This document shows, piece after piece, positions 1 to 10,950 of a DNA stretch of 64,000 nucleotides. The notes beneath the pieces were generated by a model. The model saw nothing but the letters and a program-made list of their open reading frames with translations. It was not told the origin of the DNA and made no database searches. How positions within the stretch are numbered: position 1 is the stretch's first letter; the number at the start of each line of letters is the position of its first letter. Origin of the DNA: Adiantum capillus-veneris (taxonomy: Eukaryota > Streptophyta > Polypodiopsida > Polypodiales > Pteridaceae); NCBI GenBank assembly GCA_014529385.2, contig CM043946.1, positions 40,307,558-40,371,557 of the forward strand, read 5' to 3'. The translations under genes were made by a program, and so were the position numbers.

Positions 1-845
1 AGGCTTTTGTCTATCCATGGCTCCTTTGCTCTTATCTCCATGCTGATCTTCTCTCTATATGTTATAGCAGCTAGCCATAGACATAGGTCTGATGCATCCC
101 ATGCAAACACAATGCTGTGTTGTGGAGGAGTTTGGAACATCCTTAAAAGGTTGGCAACATATTGATCATCAAACTTACTATGAACATCCTCACATAAACT
201 GGAGGCATTACCCATCTCCAAGTCTATAACACTACACAATAAAATCTTGCTCGGCTGCCAAGCCTCTGGAGAAATATCCAACTCCAAACCTTCAGTCATA
301 CTTACCTCTTCGTTATGGTCCTCATGTGAAACTGCCTTGATGCAAGATTCCTTTAGCTTGCAACACTGTTCTTGGTCCATGCTAGTGCACAGGCTTCCGT
401 TTTCAAAGCCCTCCCCTTTGCTTGATATGTTTTTCATCTTCTGCAAAGCCTTGCTAGAAGGTTGGTCTTCCTCTTCTCTTGTATCTTTCATGCCCTTTGC
501 ATTCCTCTTACTCTGACTAGGCCTAATCAACACTTTACACCTTCTTACGCTTACTGCCCAATGCTGTCGATTGATCGCTTTGGTGCCTATTTCATTCAAG
601 CTTAAAGATGTACTCACATTTGTAACACAATTTTTTTGACTTACCTCCCCCACTTGGGTAGCATCTTTTGATTCTTTAACCTCTTGTTCCACTGCTTCAG
701 TTCTTTGAATAAACTTCTCGCTTGATCCTTCTTCGGTTACCTTCATCTTGACCTCTTCTACAAGACCAATGATACTTGGTGTACGGGTACCAATTGATGG
801 TGGACGTAGGATGATTGTAAGTGGTGATTGTGGCGGTGGTTGCAT
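1..845 (-). CDS. Open frame continuing past the gag stop of element A (partial)
   Basis: The gag frame of element A meets a TAG at 852-854. The same frame then stays open for 281 codons, with an ATG at 843-845, until it leaves the window. I checked this frame triplet by triplet and found no stop. The predicted protein is hydrophilic and rich in Glu, Lys and Ser, and ends at the edge with a more ordered stretch (FAWDASDLCLWLAA). I see no protease, RT or integrase motif in the visible part. It may be the C-terminal half of gag or the start of a gag-protease polyprotein. The TAG is one transition from CAG, so it could be a simple nonsense mutation or a readthrough site. Confidence 0.6.
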   Translation of the reverse strand, partial: MQPPPQSPLTIILRPPSIGTRTPSIIGLVEEVKMKVTEEGSSEKFIQRTEAVEQEVKESKDATQVGEVSQKNCVTNVSTSLSLNEIGTKAINRQHWAVSVRRCKVLIRPSQSKRNAKGMKDTREEEDQPSSKALQKMKNISSKGEGFENGSLCTSMDQEQCCKLKESCIKAVSHEDHNEEVSMTEGLELDISPEAWQPSKILLCSVIDLEMGNASSLCEDVHSKFDDQYVANLLRMFQTPPQHSIVFAWDASDLCLWLAAITYREKISMEIRAKEPWIDKS

Positions 846-851
846 TGGTGA

Positions 852-1790
852 CTAGCGTTGAACTGGTGTGGCTAGCTGTGGTTGCACCGCTGGTGGTGGG
901 ATTTGAACAGGTGGGATTGGTTGCCTGAGCGGCGGTGGTGTTCTTGGTGGAGAGATCTGATTCTGTCTCCCCCCTCTATTGAAATTCTGCCTCCTCGGGT
1001 GTGGGCAGTAGTAAATTCCACGGCCATCTTCCCCGTAGTTGTAACAATGGTACTCTGGATTCTGCCTTCGTTGTCCTCTTCCTTGTTCTGGGTTCCTTCC
1101 AGGTGTATGCCCTTGCTGCACCAGATGCACAGATAAACTCTCTAGTTGGGTGGTGATGCGACTCAGCAGGTCTTGCTCTTCTGATGCCTCCTGTGGTTGG
1201 ACTCTATGATTGGCTGTTACAGTCACTGGGGTTGGTTGGGCTGAGCTTGTTTCCTCTGACTCGTTTACTCTTGCTTGCATGCGTAGCTTCTTGTCTTTAA
1301 GGCGGGCTACTTCGACTGCCAACTCATATGTTGCAGGAAACCTTCCCTTCACCTTCTCTCTAAGCGGCGACCATAGACCAGCAATGAAACGGTCCTTCTT
1401 TAGGAAACTAGGCGCTCCTTCACCTTCCTCCAGCGAGGCAACCCATCTCTCCCATAAGTCCACAAATTTAGACTCGTAGGTGGCATACTCCAGCAGGCCT
1501 CCCTGCTTTAATTCTGTCATTAACTGCCATAGCCTCTCCGAGGTTGTGCCTCCACCAAACCTCTTTACAAAAGCAGCCATTAACACATCCCATGCATTCT
1601 TGGTGGCCTGGGGCAATGCATTATACCAGGACTTGGCCTCTACTTTCATCATTAGAGGAAAAATTCTAAGTCGTGAAGCGTCGTCATCTTTGTTGGAGAC
1701 GATACAAGCAATGTCGAAATCATCCAAAAAGTCGGTGGTGAGATCCTCTCCCTTCTTTCCACTGAACGTGGGGAAAGAAACACTTGCCAT
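852..1790 (-). CDS. gag: Ty3/gypsy gag polyprotein of element A
   Basis: This 312-residue protein is the capsid/nucleocapsid precursor of an LTR retrotransposon. A retrotransposon-gag core is visible at about residues 45-170, with WYNALPQATKNAWDVLMAAF and, further on, the FLKKDRFIAGL motif shared with the gag of element X in this window. A Gln/Pro-rich linker follows, then a CCHC-like box near residue 245. That box is degenerate: the second Cys is Tyr and the His is Arg (CYNYGEDGRGIYYC), so zinc binding is doubtful. The C-terminus is Pro/Gln-rich and ends at a TAG with an open frame beyond. The ATG at 1788-1790 follows a conserved small ORF by about 125 nt. Confidence 0.85.
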   Translation of the reverse strand: MASVSFPTFSGKKGEDLTTDFLDDFDIACIVSNKDDDASRLRIFPLMMKVEAKSWYNALPQATKNAWDVLMAAFVKRFGGGTTSERLWQLMTELKQGGLLEYATYESKFVDLWERWVASLEEGEGAPSFLKKDRFIAGLWSPLREKVKGRFPATYELAVEVARLKDKKLRMQARVNESEETSSAQPTPVTVTANHRVQPQEASEEQDLLSRITTQLESLSVHLVQQGHTPGRNPEQGRGQRRQNPEYHCYNYGEDGRGIYYCPHPRRQNFNRGGRQNQISPPRTPPPLRQPIPPVQIPPPAVQPQLATPVQR

Positions 1791-1915
1791 GGTAGTGACT
1801 CAGGAAATTACAAACCTCTTTTTCTTTTTTTTTTTCTTTCTTTTTCTTTTTTTTTAAACATACATTAACAGTAGTGGCTCATAGTAGCTTTTTTTTACAA
1901 GGGTGGGTGGATAGG

Positions 1916-2131
1916 TTAAAACAAGATAAAGATAGAAACATTAAAGGAATGATGGTAATCTAATATGGGGAGAATGATAGGGTTCGGGGAATTGAGGATT
2001 TCTCCTAGTACCGCCGCACTGAATAGGTGTACGATCTTCTGTTGGTAGAAGACTTTCCTATCTACATAGATATTCACATGCATATGCTGCAAGAATCTGA
2101 ATGGGAATGCCGTTGGCCCGTTTTCCATCAT
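1916..2131 (-). CDS. Conserved small ORF upstream of gag (element A copy)
   Basis: This is a 71-codon ORF starting at tandem ATGs (2126-2131) and ending TAA, just upstream of gag. It has no recognised family. Its sequence is shared at protein level with small ORFs at 18454-18666 and 28840-29022, which also sit ahead of gag in other elements. Shared parts are FPFRF near the N-terminus, a QQ/Q-basic stretch in the middle, GEIL, NPIILPILDY and a hydrophobic end IFILF. Differences from the 28840 copy are mostly at third codon positions (by eye), as expected for a selected protein. It could be a short accessory protein or the tail of a larger upstream ORF1, known from Ogre/Tat-type elements. Confidence 0.6.
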   Translation of the reverse strand: MMENGPTAFPFRFLQHMHVNIYVDRKVFYQQKIVHLFSAAVLGEILNSPNPIILPILDYHHSFNVSIFILF

Positions 2132-2153
2132 GCACAGAGGATGAAATACTTAC

Positions 2154-3145
2154 TTATACTCTTATCGTGCCAGTGTTGATGAGTCGGCACATCCACAAGA
2201 GGTCGTCGCCTTTCATGGGCTCTACCTTTCCTTCGTTGCTCAGCACGTACGGGGTGATGGTGACGCGTCTGACCACTCCCAGCCTCTTGGCTAACAACAA
2301 TTGCAGGTAATTTCCGTAGTCGGCGTGTTGCATGAATTCTACTCCATTCAGTTGCAACTCGTCCCCAGCCCACTGGGTTTCTCCCGTGGTAGAGAGCTTC
2401 TTCAGGATATGTTGTACAGGGAGAGGAGGAAGATCCTCCACTCTCTTTCCAAAACAGCGAGAGCAGTAGCCGAACCACTCTTCTCTAGGACATGGGAATC
2501 TTCTTACCACTCTTCTCTAGGACATGGGAATCTTCTTACCACTTCTTCTTTCGGATTGTCGAAGTGGATTGGTAGCACTCGCATGCGTCGTGCAAATCGG
2601 TAGGCGACCTTTCGCCACTTAGCTTCGGATGACTTTCTCTTTGGCAAACTGGGTACAACCCAGCTTTCTGAGCTTGAAGCACTTGCTTGGCCAGATGCTT
2701 CTCCCTTCGGGGTCATGTGTTTCCAGACTTGCTTATCTTCTCCTTGCCTTTGGCTCGAGCAGTCCCTTTAGGCCACTTTGGAGTTATAACTTTGACTGTA
2801 GTTTCTTTAGGGAAAAGAGGTCTCACCGTTTGCTTCCCTTCCTTGATGTGAATGACTTCTTTGCGATGAATGTCGATGTAGATGACTTCAGCCCTTTCGC
2901 TGCCTTCGTTGGTGGCACTCATTGATAGTGTGCCTTGGTTGGCAACAGTGATGGCACTTCACCGACCTCCCACCTGATGCTCTCAATTTATAGTTAGAAC
3001 GAGCGACACGAGATGGAGAATTTACCTCTTGAATGCTGACGACACTGCAGTCTGGCAGTAGCACCTCAATGAAGGCGGCTAGTGCCTCCTTCGTCTCTTC
3101 TTCTTCCGTCCTCCAGTTAAAAAATTCCTTCAGCCATTCGTCCAT
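2154..3145 (-). pseudogene. Broken ORF with CCHC knuckle between the PBS and gag of element A
   Basis: Four overlapping minus-strand ORFs (2888-3145, 2713-2922, 2504-2716, 2154-2510) in different frames look like one decayed gene of about 330 codons. The first part has a canonical CCHC box, CHHCCQPRHTINEC (C-x2-C-x4-H-x4-C). The middle is Lys/Ser-rich. The last part is a more globular stretch containing WFGYCSRCFGKR and ITPYVLSNEG. A 32-bp tandem duplication at 2476-2539 causes one of the frame changes. The position, after the primer-binding site and before gag, fits the extra ORF1 of Tat/Ogre-type elements, but I do not recognise the family. It could also be a remnant of an older gag. Confidence 0.45.
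2476..2539. repeat. 32-bp perfect tandem duplication
   Basis: The 32-bp unit at 2476-2507 is repeated directly at 2508-2539 without change. As 32 is not a multiple of three, it shifts the frame of the ORF around it. The peptide RRFPCPREEW therefore appears both at the end of one ORF and at the start of the next. Confidence 0.9.
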
Positions 3146-3201
3146 GATTGATAGTGGGCGTCACTTTCAGCATTGTAAACTGAAGGGTCTTAGAAAGCCC
3201 T

Positions 3202-3220
3202 CCTCAGTGGGGGCACCAAA
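3202..3220 (-). other. Primer-binding site of element A
   Basis: On the minus strand this reads TTTGGTGCCCCCACTGAGG, directly after an LTR end in CA (plus-strand TG at 3221). The X element has the same site with one difference at 18378-18396, also next to its LTR end. The matching tRNA was not identified. Confidence 0.6.
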
Positions 3221-3431
3221 TGACGGGAGCAAAGCGAACCCCGAACCCCCGACGGCCTCTAAAACACCGGGGACCGAATGGCGCGCTTCGAGCCTATCAT
3301 GGTAAAGCAAACAGGGGGCACCACCTAGCTTCAGCGGCTAGGACGCAAACAACACACCACCATAACAAAGTTTTCATCCAAGAGAGATGGATGCTTGGGA
3401 GTAATGATGAAAAGGAAAGGGAATGAGATCA

Positions 3432-3434
<3 letters not shown>

Positions 3435-3479
<45 letters not shown>
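3435..3479. repeat. (GA)n microsatellite
   Basis: About 22 uninterrupted GA units inside the LTR of element A, between its TATA box and the primer-binding site. Confidence 0.95.
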
Positions 3480-3485
<6 letters not shown>

Positions 3486-3953
3486 GGTATAACGGCTTAG
3501 TACTTAGGCATCACAAAAGGATGGCGAATCCGCACACCCTTCACATATACACAAGCTCACTCCAAAACACAAGACTAGGTGACGATTCCGCACACCTCAC
3601 ATGGGCAAAACATTGCAAGAAAACATACTCACAAAACCTCAAGCTTTAATTAGAGAATTAGGCGATGAAATGGGGAGCATAGGGTAGGGGAATGAGAAGG
3701 GAGAGAGTGGTAGAGCACATGACGGATAGGTGGGAGTTGATGGCGAAGATTCGCATGAGGATTATGGACATCATCCTTCATTTAGTTGCCCTTCATCTTC
3801 CATAGCCAAGGGTGTAGAGGTCATGCTCAAGACAAGCATGGTGATTGCGGTGATGGTGATGGTGTGGGTGTGTGTGTGTGCACTAGGCACACACAGTGCA
3901 TAGTGTGTTCTTTGGTGATGTTGTGTGTGTGTTTAGTGTGATGGTGATCCCTC

Positions 3954-3961
3954 TTTATATA
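3954..3961 (-). promoter_or_regulatory. TATA box in the LTR of element A
   Basis: The minus strand reads CCCTATATAAAGAGGG, a good plant TATA context. It points toward the primer-binding site and gag, as expected for the LTR promoter. Confidence 0.5.
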
Positions 3962-4790
3962 GGGGAGGAGGGGGGAGAAATTCTAGAATTTAGAAATGAA
4001 GAAATCATTATCTACATAGGCCATGTGACTGTGGCCCCACTTGTCTGGCTGTGTGTATATGTGCCAGAACAGCAGTCTCATGAGAGAGAGACTAAGAGAG
4101 AGAGATGGGTTGATGAAAAAAAGTGAGAGGTGACATGGAGAATAAAGTAATTACAAGAGGGGAGAGAGGGGAGTGTGTTCAGAGGTGAATCTGTGTGCAG
4201 ATGTGTGTGAACACAAGAAAAATCATGTAACCACCGGGTGGGGATGGGTTTGTGGGCACCTTTTTCAGTGAAATTGAGTGTGTGTGAGTGTGGGGGAGGT
4301 TATTTAGCTACAAGACAAGAGACATGGAGCCCTTTAGAGAGAGAGGGGGGTATTTGGGTCATGGGATATGATGGGAGAGAGAAGGGGGGGGTGGGGTATA
4401 CTATTTTGGAAGATAGGGTAAGTTGCATGTGAGTTGGTGCATTATTGGTGAGTTATAATGCATTATTGGTGAGAGGTGGGGTAGCTTGAGGGGAGAGAGA
4501 AAGGAGAAAGGACAAGGGGAAGAGAGAGGGGGTTGACCTTTTGAGTGGAGGAGAGGAAAAGGGATACCCGGCGGGGCAACAGTGAAGAAAAAGGAGGCAA
4601 GGTGGGGATGGGCTACCCCGCAGGCATGAGGTGGCCTATTTTACCTTTTTTATATATTTACATAATCATACTTTATTTTTTCTTACTTTTTCCAATGTCT
4701 TTTATCACTCCCTCCCTAAGAGGGGGTTTTCATGGGGTGGGGACGAGAGAAGAGGGGTATGGGAGCTTGGCTTGTGAAAAGCCCCCATCA

Positions 4791-5291
4791 CTACTAACAC
4801 TCGTGTGATGGTTGCTTGATTTAGTTTCGGCTAAAGAAAGCGTTTTTCTTAAGTGGATCCGGAAGAGGATATTCCGCAATCAAGTGGATAGCCAGGAAGC
4901 GTGTGTCTTGCCGAGGGTCTGCGACTAGATAGGTTTAGTTAGGATCTGTGGATTAGAGTAGTTGTTGGTGGTCGAGTGATTTGTGAGGTGATAAAAGCAT
5001 TTACTAGTCCGTGTGTGGCAGTGAAGCGTTTTTCTACTCATAGATGCAAAACCCCATATGATTTGTAGGAGTAGCTTTAGGTAAGTGATCCGATTCTGAT
5101 CTAGAGCTATCATCACTGAATTATTTGCTAAAGTGCTTTATTGCATTTGAAATCATGGAAAAGTGTGCTTTTGAGGGTAAAAATGCATTAAACAAGCTTT
5201 TGTGGATATTTTTGTATGGCTGACTGATGTTGTGCATATAAAAGAGCATTTGCAAGGGTTCTGTGAAGAAAACCTGCAATTTTGTAAACAT
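4791..5291. other. No gene seen
   Basis: Unique-looking AT-rich sequence between the inferred LTR of A and the palindrome array of B. ORFs here are short and resemble nothing I know. Confidence 0.5.
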
Positions 5292-7011
5292 AGATATACT
5301 ATGCATAGGATGTCTCAAGGGGGTTCTGGAGACCAAATTTGAAAATTTTGGCTGCACCAGTGGGTTCAGAGGGTAGGTTTTACCCTAGTAACATATTGAC
5401 TTGAGTGATTTTCCCTATTTTTGTTGACCAAAAGCCAAAAGGCGGTGTCAGAAAACGTAAAATTTCAGCAAAAGCTTAATTGAGTGATTTTTGCATGTTT
5501 TTGCAATTGTGAAGCATACTTGCACTTGCTGAGAGCCTAAGGAAGCATCATGGACACTTCAGTCTCAAAAAATCAGCAGTAGACATCCTACACGTAGGAT
5601 GTCTACTCGGTGATCTGGGCTTTTTTTTTTGAAAATCTGAGGTTACCAGTGTGTTCAGAAGGTAGGTTTTACCCTATTTTCACCTGGAAAGTGGAAATTT
5701 GACCATATCTTGACAGGAGAAGGCCAGATAGACTGAAATTTCTAGACATCCTACCCAATTTGTGCCAAAGCATTATTTTGAGACCAAAACCATAATATGG
5801 CTGCATGAACATGTCTTGAATTATATATTGAGTGACTGAAAGGGGTTTCACCTCTTTTGGGTGAGAAAATTGGGTTCAAAGCGGACTTTAGCATTTTTGA
5901 CTGAAAAAGGCAAGAATAGCTAGTTTTGGGGTCTTTTGACATCCAAATTCAAATCTAAGCATACCAGTGGGTTGCTGAAGATTAGGGGAATCTTTGGTCC
6001 AAATTTGGGGCAATTCTAAGCATTTAGACATCCTACGCGTAGGATGTCTTCACCATGATTTAGCACTCCAAATCAACCTCTGAGCATACCACAGTGATCA
6101 ACACCTTAAGGAGAGTCTGTGGTTCAAATTTGGGGCAATTCTGAGCAGTTAGACATCCTACACGTAGGATGTCTAAGGCATGATTTAGAGGCCAAATTCA
6201 AACTGTGGACATAGGAGGGTGTTGTATAGCCTTAGGCAAGCCTCCTAGGCAAATTTGGTCCAATTTGGAGTTGATTTGACTTAGGAATTCATCAGAACAG
6301 ACATCAGAATTTTGGAACAGATTCTTGATCATTTGACCAACCTATAGGTGTCAGAATCAAAAAGTAAAAATAGCTGTAAGCTTAGCACATCAAGGGGAAG
6401 CTACAGTGCAAGTTTGAGTTGAAACAGAGCAAAAAGACATCCTACGCGTAGGATGTCTCCAGGGTCATAAAGTGGTTAAAATTCTACTTTGGCCATATAG
6501 GGAGGTTTTAAGTGTCTCAAGGATTCCAGAACTTTTTTCAAAAGTGAATTTGGACCTTGTTTGGCCTGTTTACCAAGCAAAGACAAGAATTGTCAGATAT
6601 CCTACTCTTGGAGTGCACTAGAAGCTCTTGTAGCCCAAATCTTAACCTATTGGCATCCAAATTCAATTTTGAGCATACCATTGGGTTGCTGAGCACTAGA
6701 GAATCTTGGGATCAAGTTTGGACAAAATCTGAGCAGTTAGACATCCTACACGTAGGATGTCTCCAGCTTGATTTAGGACTCCAAACCAACCTATGAGCAC
6801 ACCACTGTGATCAACACATCAAGGAGAAGCTGGGGTGAAAATTTCAAGTCATTCTGAGCAAAAACACATCCTACGCATAGGATGTCTCAAGGCCATTTTT
6901 AGGTCCAAATGAAATTTTAAGCATACCATTGTGTTGCTAGACTTAAGGGGAGTCTCTGGACCAAATTTTGTTAAATTCTGAGCATATAGACATCCTACGC
7001 GTAGGATGTCT
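5292..7011. repeat. Array of 24-bp palindromes in degenerate ~125-160 bp units (leader of element B)
   Basis: The core is an 11-bp arm AGACATCCTAC, a 2-bp centre (AC or GC), then the reverse-complement arm GTAGGATGTCT. Intact cores lie at 5581-5604, 6026-6049, 6151-6174, 6435-6458, 6739-6762 and 6988-7011. Variant cores lie at 5292-5315 and 6864-6887, and half-sites near 5744 and 6594. With half-sites counted, neighbouring cores are mostly 124-163 bp apart, with 280-290 bp gaps where a unit seems lost. Flanking sequence is also repeated but more degenerate (CAAATTTGGGGCAATTCTGA, GAGCATACCA). GC-centred cores are perfect palindromes. The array lies 430 bp upstream of the element B reading frame. 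Confidence 0.9.
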
Positions 7012-7439
7012 CTAGGCCAGTTTTAGGGTCCAACTGTAATTTTGACCATACAGGAGTGTTCACAGTGTCACAGAGATCCCGAATCTTCTTTTAAAATTGA
7101 ATTTGGACTCATTTTGACCATTCTAAACTGCATTTCACTGTTTTGGCCATAACTTTCACAAACGGTATCAGATCGAAAAAGTTTTTATATCAAAACGTAG
7201 CCTGAGAGCGACTCTACAGATCTTAGAGTAAAACATTTAGTTCAACTTTGAAAAAAAACGTCGTTTGAGGCCTCAAAATACATCCGCAAGTTAGGGGTGT
7301 CTAAAAGCGACAATTTGCGAGAATTGTGACGAAACGGTTGCGGTTTTGGACATAGTTTCGACTTTTCCCTAACCAAAGCACTTGAACACAGTGGACTAAG
7401 TCTACTTGAACCAAGAAAAAGCTCTTAAGCCCAGAAATC
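7012..7439 (+). other. Leader of element B, no gene
   Basis: AT-rich stretch between the last palindrome and the first ATG of the B polyprotein. No primer-binding site could be placed with confidence. Confidence 0.4.
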
Positions 7440-9101
7440 ATGTCTACCCTAGATTCAAATTTAGCTTACACAAGCTTGGAGATCCCGATGATAGAGGAAT
7501 ATCCTCCTACAATGGATCTTCCAAACTTGCAATTGATAAAGATCCATCTTGTTGAAAGAGTTTGGATGATTGGTCATGAGAGTGAAGCACTATATAGATA
7601 CATTGATGACAATGAGGCCAATCTTTATAGGTGCTCAGATCCATACCTAGAAGAGAAAATGGATTACAAGCTCTTATATGTCTACACATACGGAGTCGAC
7701 TGTCAATGGAGATCTATAGTTGTCGACAAGTATGGACGAGAATACAGAGTTGTAGAAAGAACAAATCCACAGAATGTACTAGAAAGAGGTGGATATTTGG
7801 TCAATGAAGGACCACAAATGCCTCCACCAAACACGAGAATTCCTATAGGAAGTCCAAGAAGAGAGCCACCAGGATTCCCTTCAAGAGCGATAACGAGAGA
7901 AGGATTGGGAGAGTCTCTGGTTAGACTTGTAGACAATCGATGAGTTAGACCATCCCAAGTCCAAAAATGGGTAAACAGAAAATACTCCAGAGATAAAGAT
8001 CCGAGAGATCACGTAACGGCTTTTAGAAGAGTGATTAGAGCAGAGGAAGTTTTAGATTTTGTGACACAATTTGCGGGATTTGGATTGATTCTAGAAGATG
8101 ATGCAGCTACATGGTTCGACTCGGTGGAAAAATGGGAATTTGAGACCCTAGATGAGTTGTTTGAGGAGTTTATTGAAGAATTATCGCCAAAAGGAATTGC
8201 TCACAACACGGTCTCGCAAATCCATAGATTCAAACAGAAAGAGAATGAATCAGTACGTAAAGCATCATTACGGCTCAAGAGATATGTTAAGCTCTGTCCG
8301 AGAGCGGAATTACCTACTCAAGCATGACTGATGCTGATCTTTATCCAGGGAGTGAGACATGCGGGCCTTCAGAAGGATCTGCATATGATAAGGAGGATGA
8401 CGCTAAACGAGTTGATCAAAGAATCTCTTTATCTAGTGGATAACTGTGAGGCATACAAAGAAAAGGACTTAAAGAGTCAAGAAGATGACACATCCTCTCA
8501 ACACAGTGTTTCACAGACAAGTGAGTCCATTGCCAAGCCAACGGCACCTATTGATCAAGAAAAGCTTATCGACGACTTGGTCAAGAGGTTGATTCCTCTT
8601 GTAAGGTTTGATTCGGGAGAGCCGAAGTGGTGTGAAATTGAGAGAAAATGGACGAACCATACGGGGGAAGAGTGATATTATAGCATGGAAAATGCTAGGG
8701 AGAGGTATGTACAACCTGTTCCAGAAGCACCTACTCCACCTAGATACATTACGGGGAATGCGCAAAGACAAGTAGGAGTTTTAAGGCCACAGCTTGTCTT
8801 AGGACAACAACCTCCACTGCGAGGTGCTAGAATGCAGGTAGACATGAGATACATGCCAATGATGGAAGCATCAAATAAACCAACGCCAGTACCAGCTACA
8901 ATGTGGTATAGCAACCAAAGTGAGTACTACCCTTCGGAGCAACAAAATGTGAGAGAAACACATGGAGTGGTGAGGCCGGTACAACCTCCACCTCCTGGGT
9001 TTCAGTCGAAAGAAAGAAGGTATGAAATGGACGAAAGGACATTGTGATTCATTGCAAATATCGGCTTATCTAGGTCAAAGCTTGCTTATAGCCAAGAGGA
9101 A

Positions 9102-9270
9102 ATGCTAACAGAATCTCCTCAACCAGAGACAGATTGTCACAAAAGTCATGAGAACCACTTGGTTAAACAATGTCCTCATACGGAGATCACTGAAGTAAAT
9201 GCCTATTGTCTTAAGTGTGGCATCACTCACTTGATCCCCGATTGCCCGAAAAACCCAAACCAAATCAAGA
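9102..9270 (+). other. CCHC-like knuckles of element B gag
   Basis: The second box, CLKCGITHLIPDC, is C-x2-C-x3-H-x4-C, one residue shorter than usual. The first, CHKSHENHLVKQC, has Ser for the second Cys. Together they mark a nucleocapsid region, probably with weakened zinc binding. Confidence 0.55.
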
Positions 9271-10625
9271 AAATAACGACAAATGTATTAGGGATTGTTC
9301 AGCTACCTAATAGCTCAGAAAATGAAAATGTCGTACTAGTTCAAGTGGTTATGAGAGCACAAGCTCAAAAGAAAGCTGATGAGAATTCAAAGACAAAGAA
9401 CACAGAAAGTGACACGAGTCCAAAGATAGATGATGGACTAAAGACAGACGCACCTAGTCAGAAAACCAATTGCAAACGAAATAGTTGGAAAGCTAGAAAG
9501 ACTAGGATGAAAGCACGTAGGGAACAAGAGAAAAAATCCCTAGCTAAGAAGCTTACCGAAGCTGAGGAGAAGATAAAACAACATGAAGAAAAGGAGGCAC
9601 CTTCTCTTACACAGATGGTTAAACCTCTAGAAGAACCATCCACGGATGAGAAACAAAGAAGTGCTAGTTCAGGAGGATCTGTGTTGGCAGAGAAGGTTAA
9701 TGAGACATTAGATGCCCTCTTGAAAGCCTATGATGTGAAGCTAAAAAACAACCGAACCCAAGAACACAGGTGGATGACATATCCCTATGCAAAACTAGAA
9801 AAGCAAAGGTAGGAAATGTGCCAAAAAATGATTGAAACAGCCCAAGCTTTACTAGAACCACCAGTTGCAAAACCTGAGGATGTGATCCGTGTCATGCCTA
9901 CACAAGTAATCCCACCAAACCAGGAACTAAAAGAGCCAGATTCTAGTCATGAGCACAGACCAAACCTCAAAGACCTAGCATTAGAACCAAGGATAGTACT
10001 GAATACCAGGGATAACTCTTCCGAGGGATTTCACCAAGCTATACCCAAGGATTGTAAAGAGATAGATGGTCTTGCCGAATTGTGGAAACAAGTCAGAGAG
10101 GCCAATGAAGCCGATGACCTATGAAGACGAGTAGACAAGACTGGTGATGAACGAGGAGTGTTTCTACCACCAATAGAGGAATTTGAGACTGGATCTCAAA
10201 TGAATCTAGACGTGCGATCGTATTGGGGTGACAAAGGATCTGTACAATCTATGGATAGACAACCCCATTCGCTAAGAACACTACCGTCCTACATGGGAGA
10301 GTACGAGACCAAGTCAGATGTGGCTGCAGTCCCATCACAGAGACTGTCTCCCAACAAGGCCATCGATTCAAAGGGGCTAGTAGATATTCTATCTACCCCA
10401 GTCAGTTGTACAATAATGTTAGCCGAGTTGCTCAGAATAATACCAAACATGTGGGCTAATGTGGGTAAATGTCTAGAGAAATTTGGTGTAAAAACCCCAA
10501 TGACTCAAATGGAGGAAGGCATCAAAGATCTTGAAATGCCTCAACTAAATACTAGGCCAGTGCCATTAAACAAGGTAGGCGAGTATTACGAGGGAGAAGA
10601 TGGAAACACCACCCTTCCTATGGAA

Positions 10626-10950
10626 TTCAATAATGTAAAAACCATGGCAATCCTTGACAGTGGAGCTGGTGTGGCCATTGCAACCAAAGAGGTTTGGAAA
10701 AAATGGGGAAAACCTGCCTTGATATCCACACGAATGACCCTGCAGCTTGTAGACGGACACAAGGAAAAGCCCCTAGGATTGCTAGAAAAAGTACTTGTTA
10801 CTTCTTGTGGCATTGAATATGAACACACTTTTGCTGTTGTTGAATTTGGCAAGAAGAACAACTATGACATCATTCTGGGAAGACCATTCATGCGACAATT
10901 GAAAATGGTCCAAGATTGGGGTTATGACCATATATACCTGAGACATATGG
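10626..10950 (+). other. Retropepsin-type aspartic protease domain of element B
   Basis: The catalytic triplet is in AILDSGAGVAIATKEVW and the flap/C-terminal signature is DIILGRPFMRQLKM. The spacing of roughly 70 residues is normal for a retrotransposon protease. The domain itself is uninterrupted. It would cleave the polyprotein during particle maturation. Confidence 0.85.

Larger units (their letters stand above)
3221..4790 (-). mobile_element. 5' LTR of element A (outer boundary inferred)
   Basis: On the minus strand the region would start TGATGGGGGCTTTTCAC at 4790 and end GTCA at 3221, next to the primer-binding site. It contains a TATA box on the same strand (3954-3961) and a (GA)n tract, with no coding capacity. 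The inner end is well placed by the primer-binding site. The outer end is inferred only from the TG...CA rule because no second copy is present. Confidence 0.5.

Noticed and set aside
247-516. Plus-strand ORF at the left edge
   Set aside because: It lies antisense to the 281-codon open frame of element A and has no features of its own.
5292-7011. CRISPR array
   Set aside because: Spacing is irregular (124-445 bp), the spacers are repeated rather than unique, and the context is a plant retroelement.
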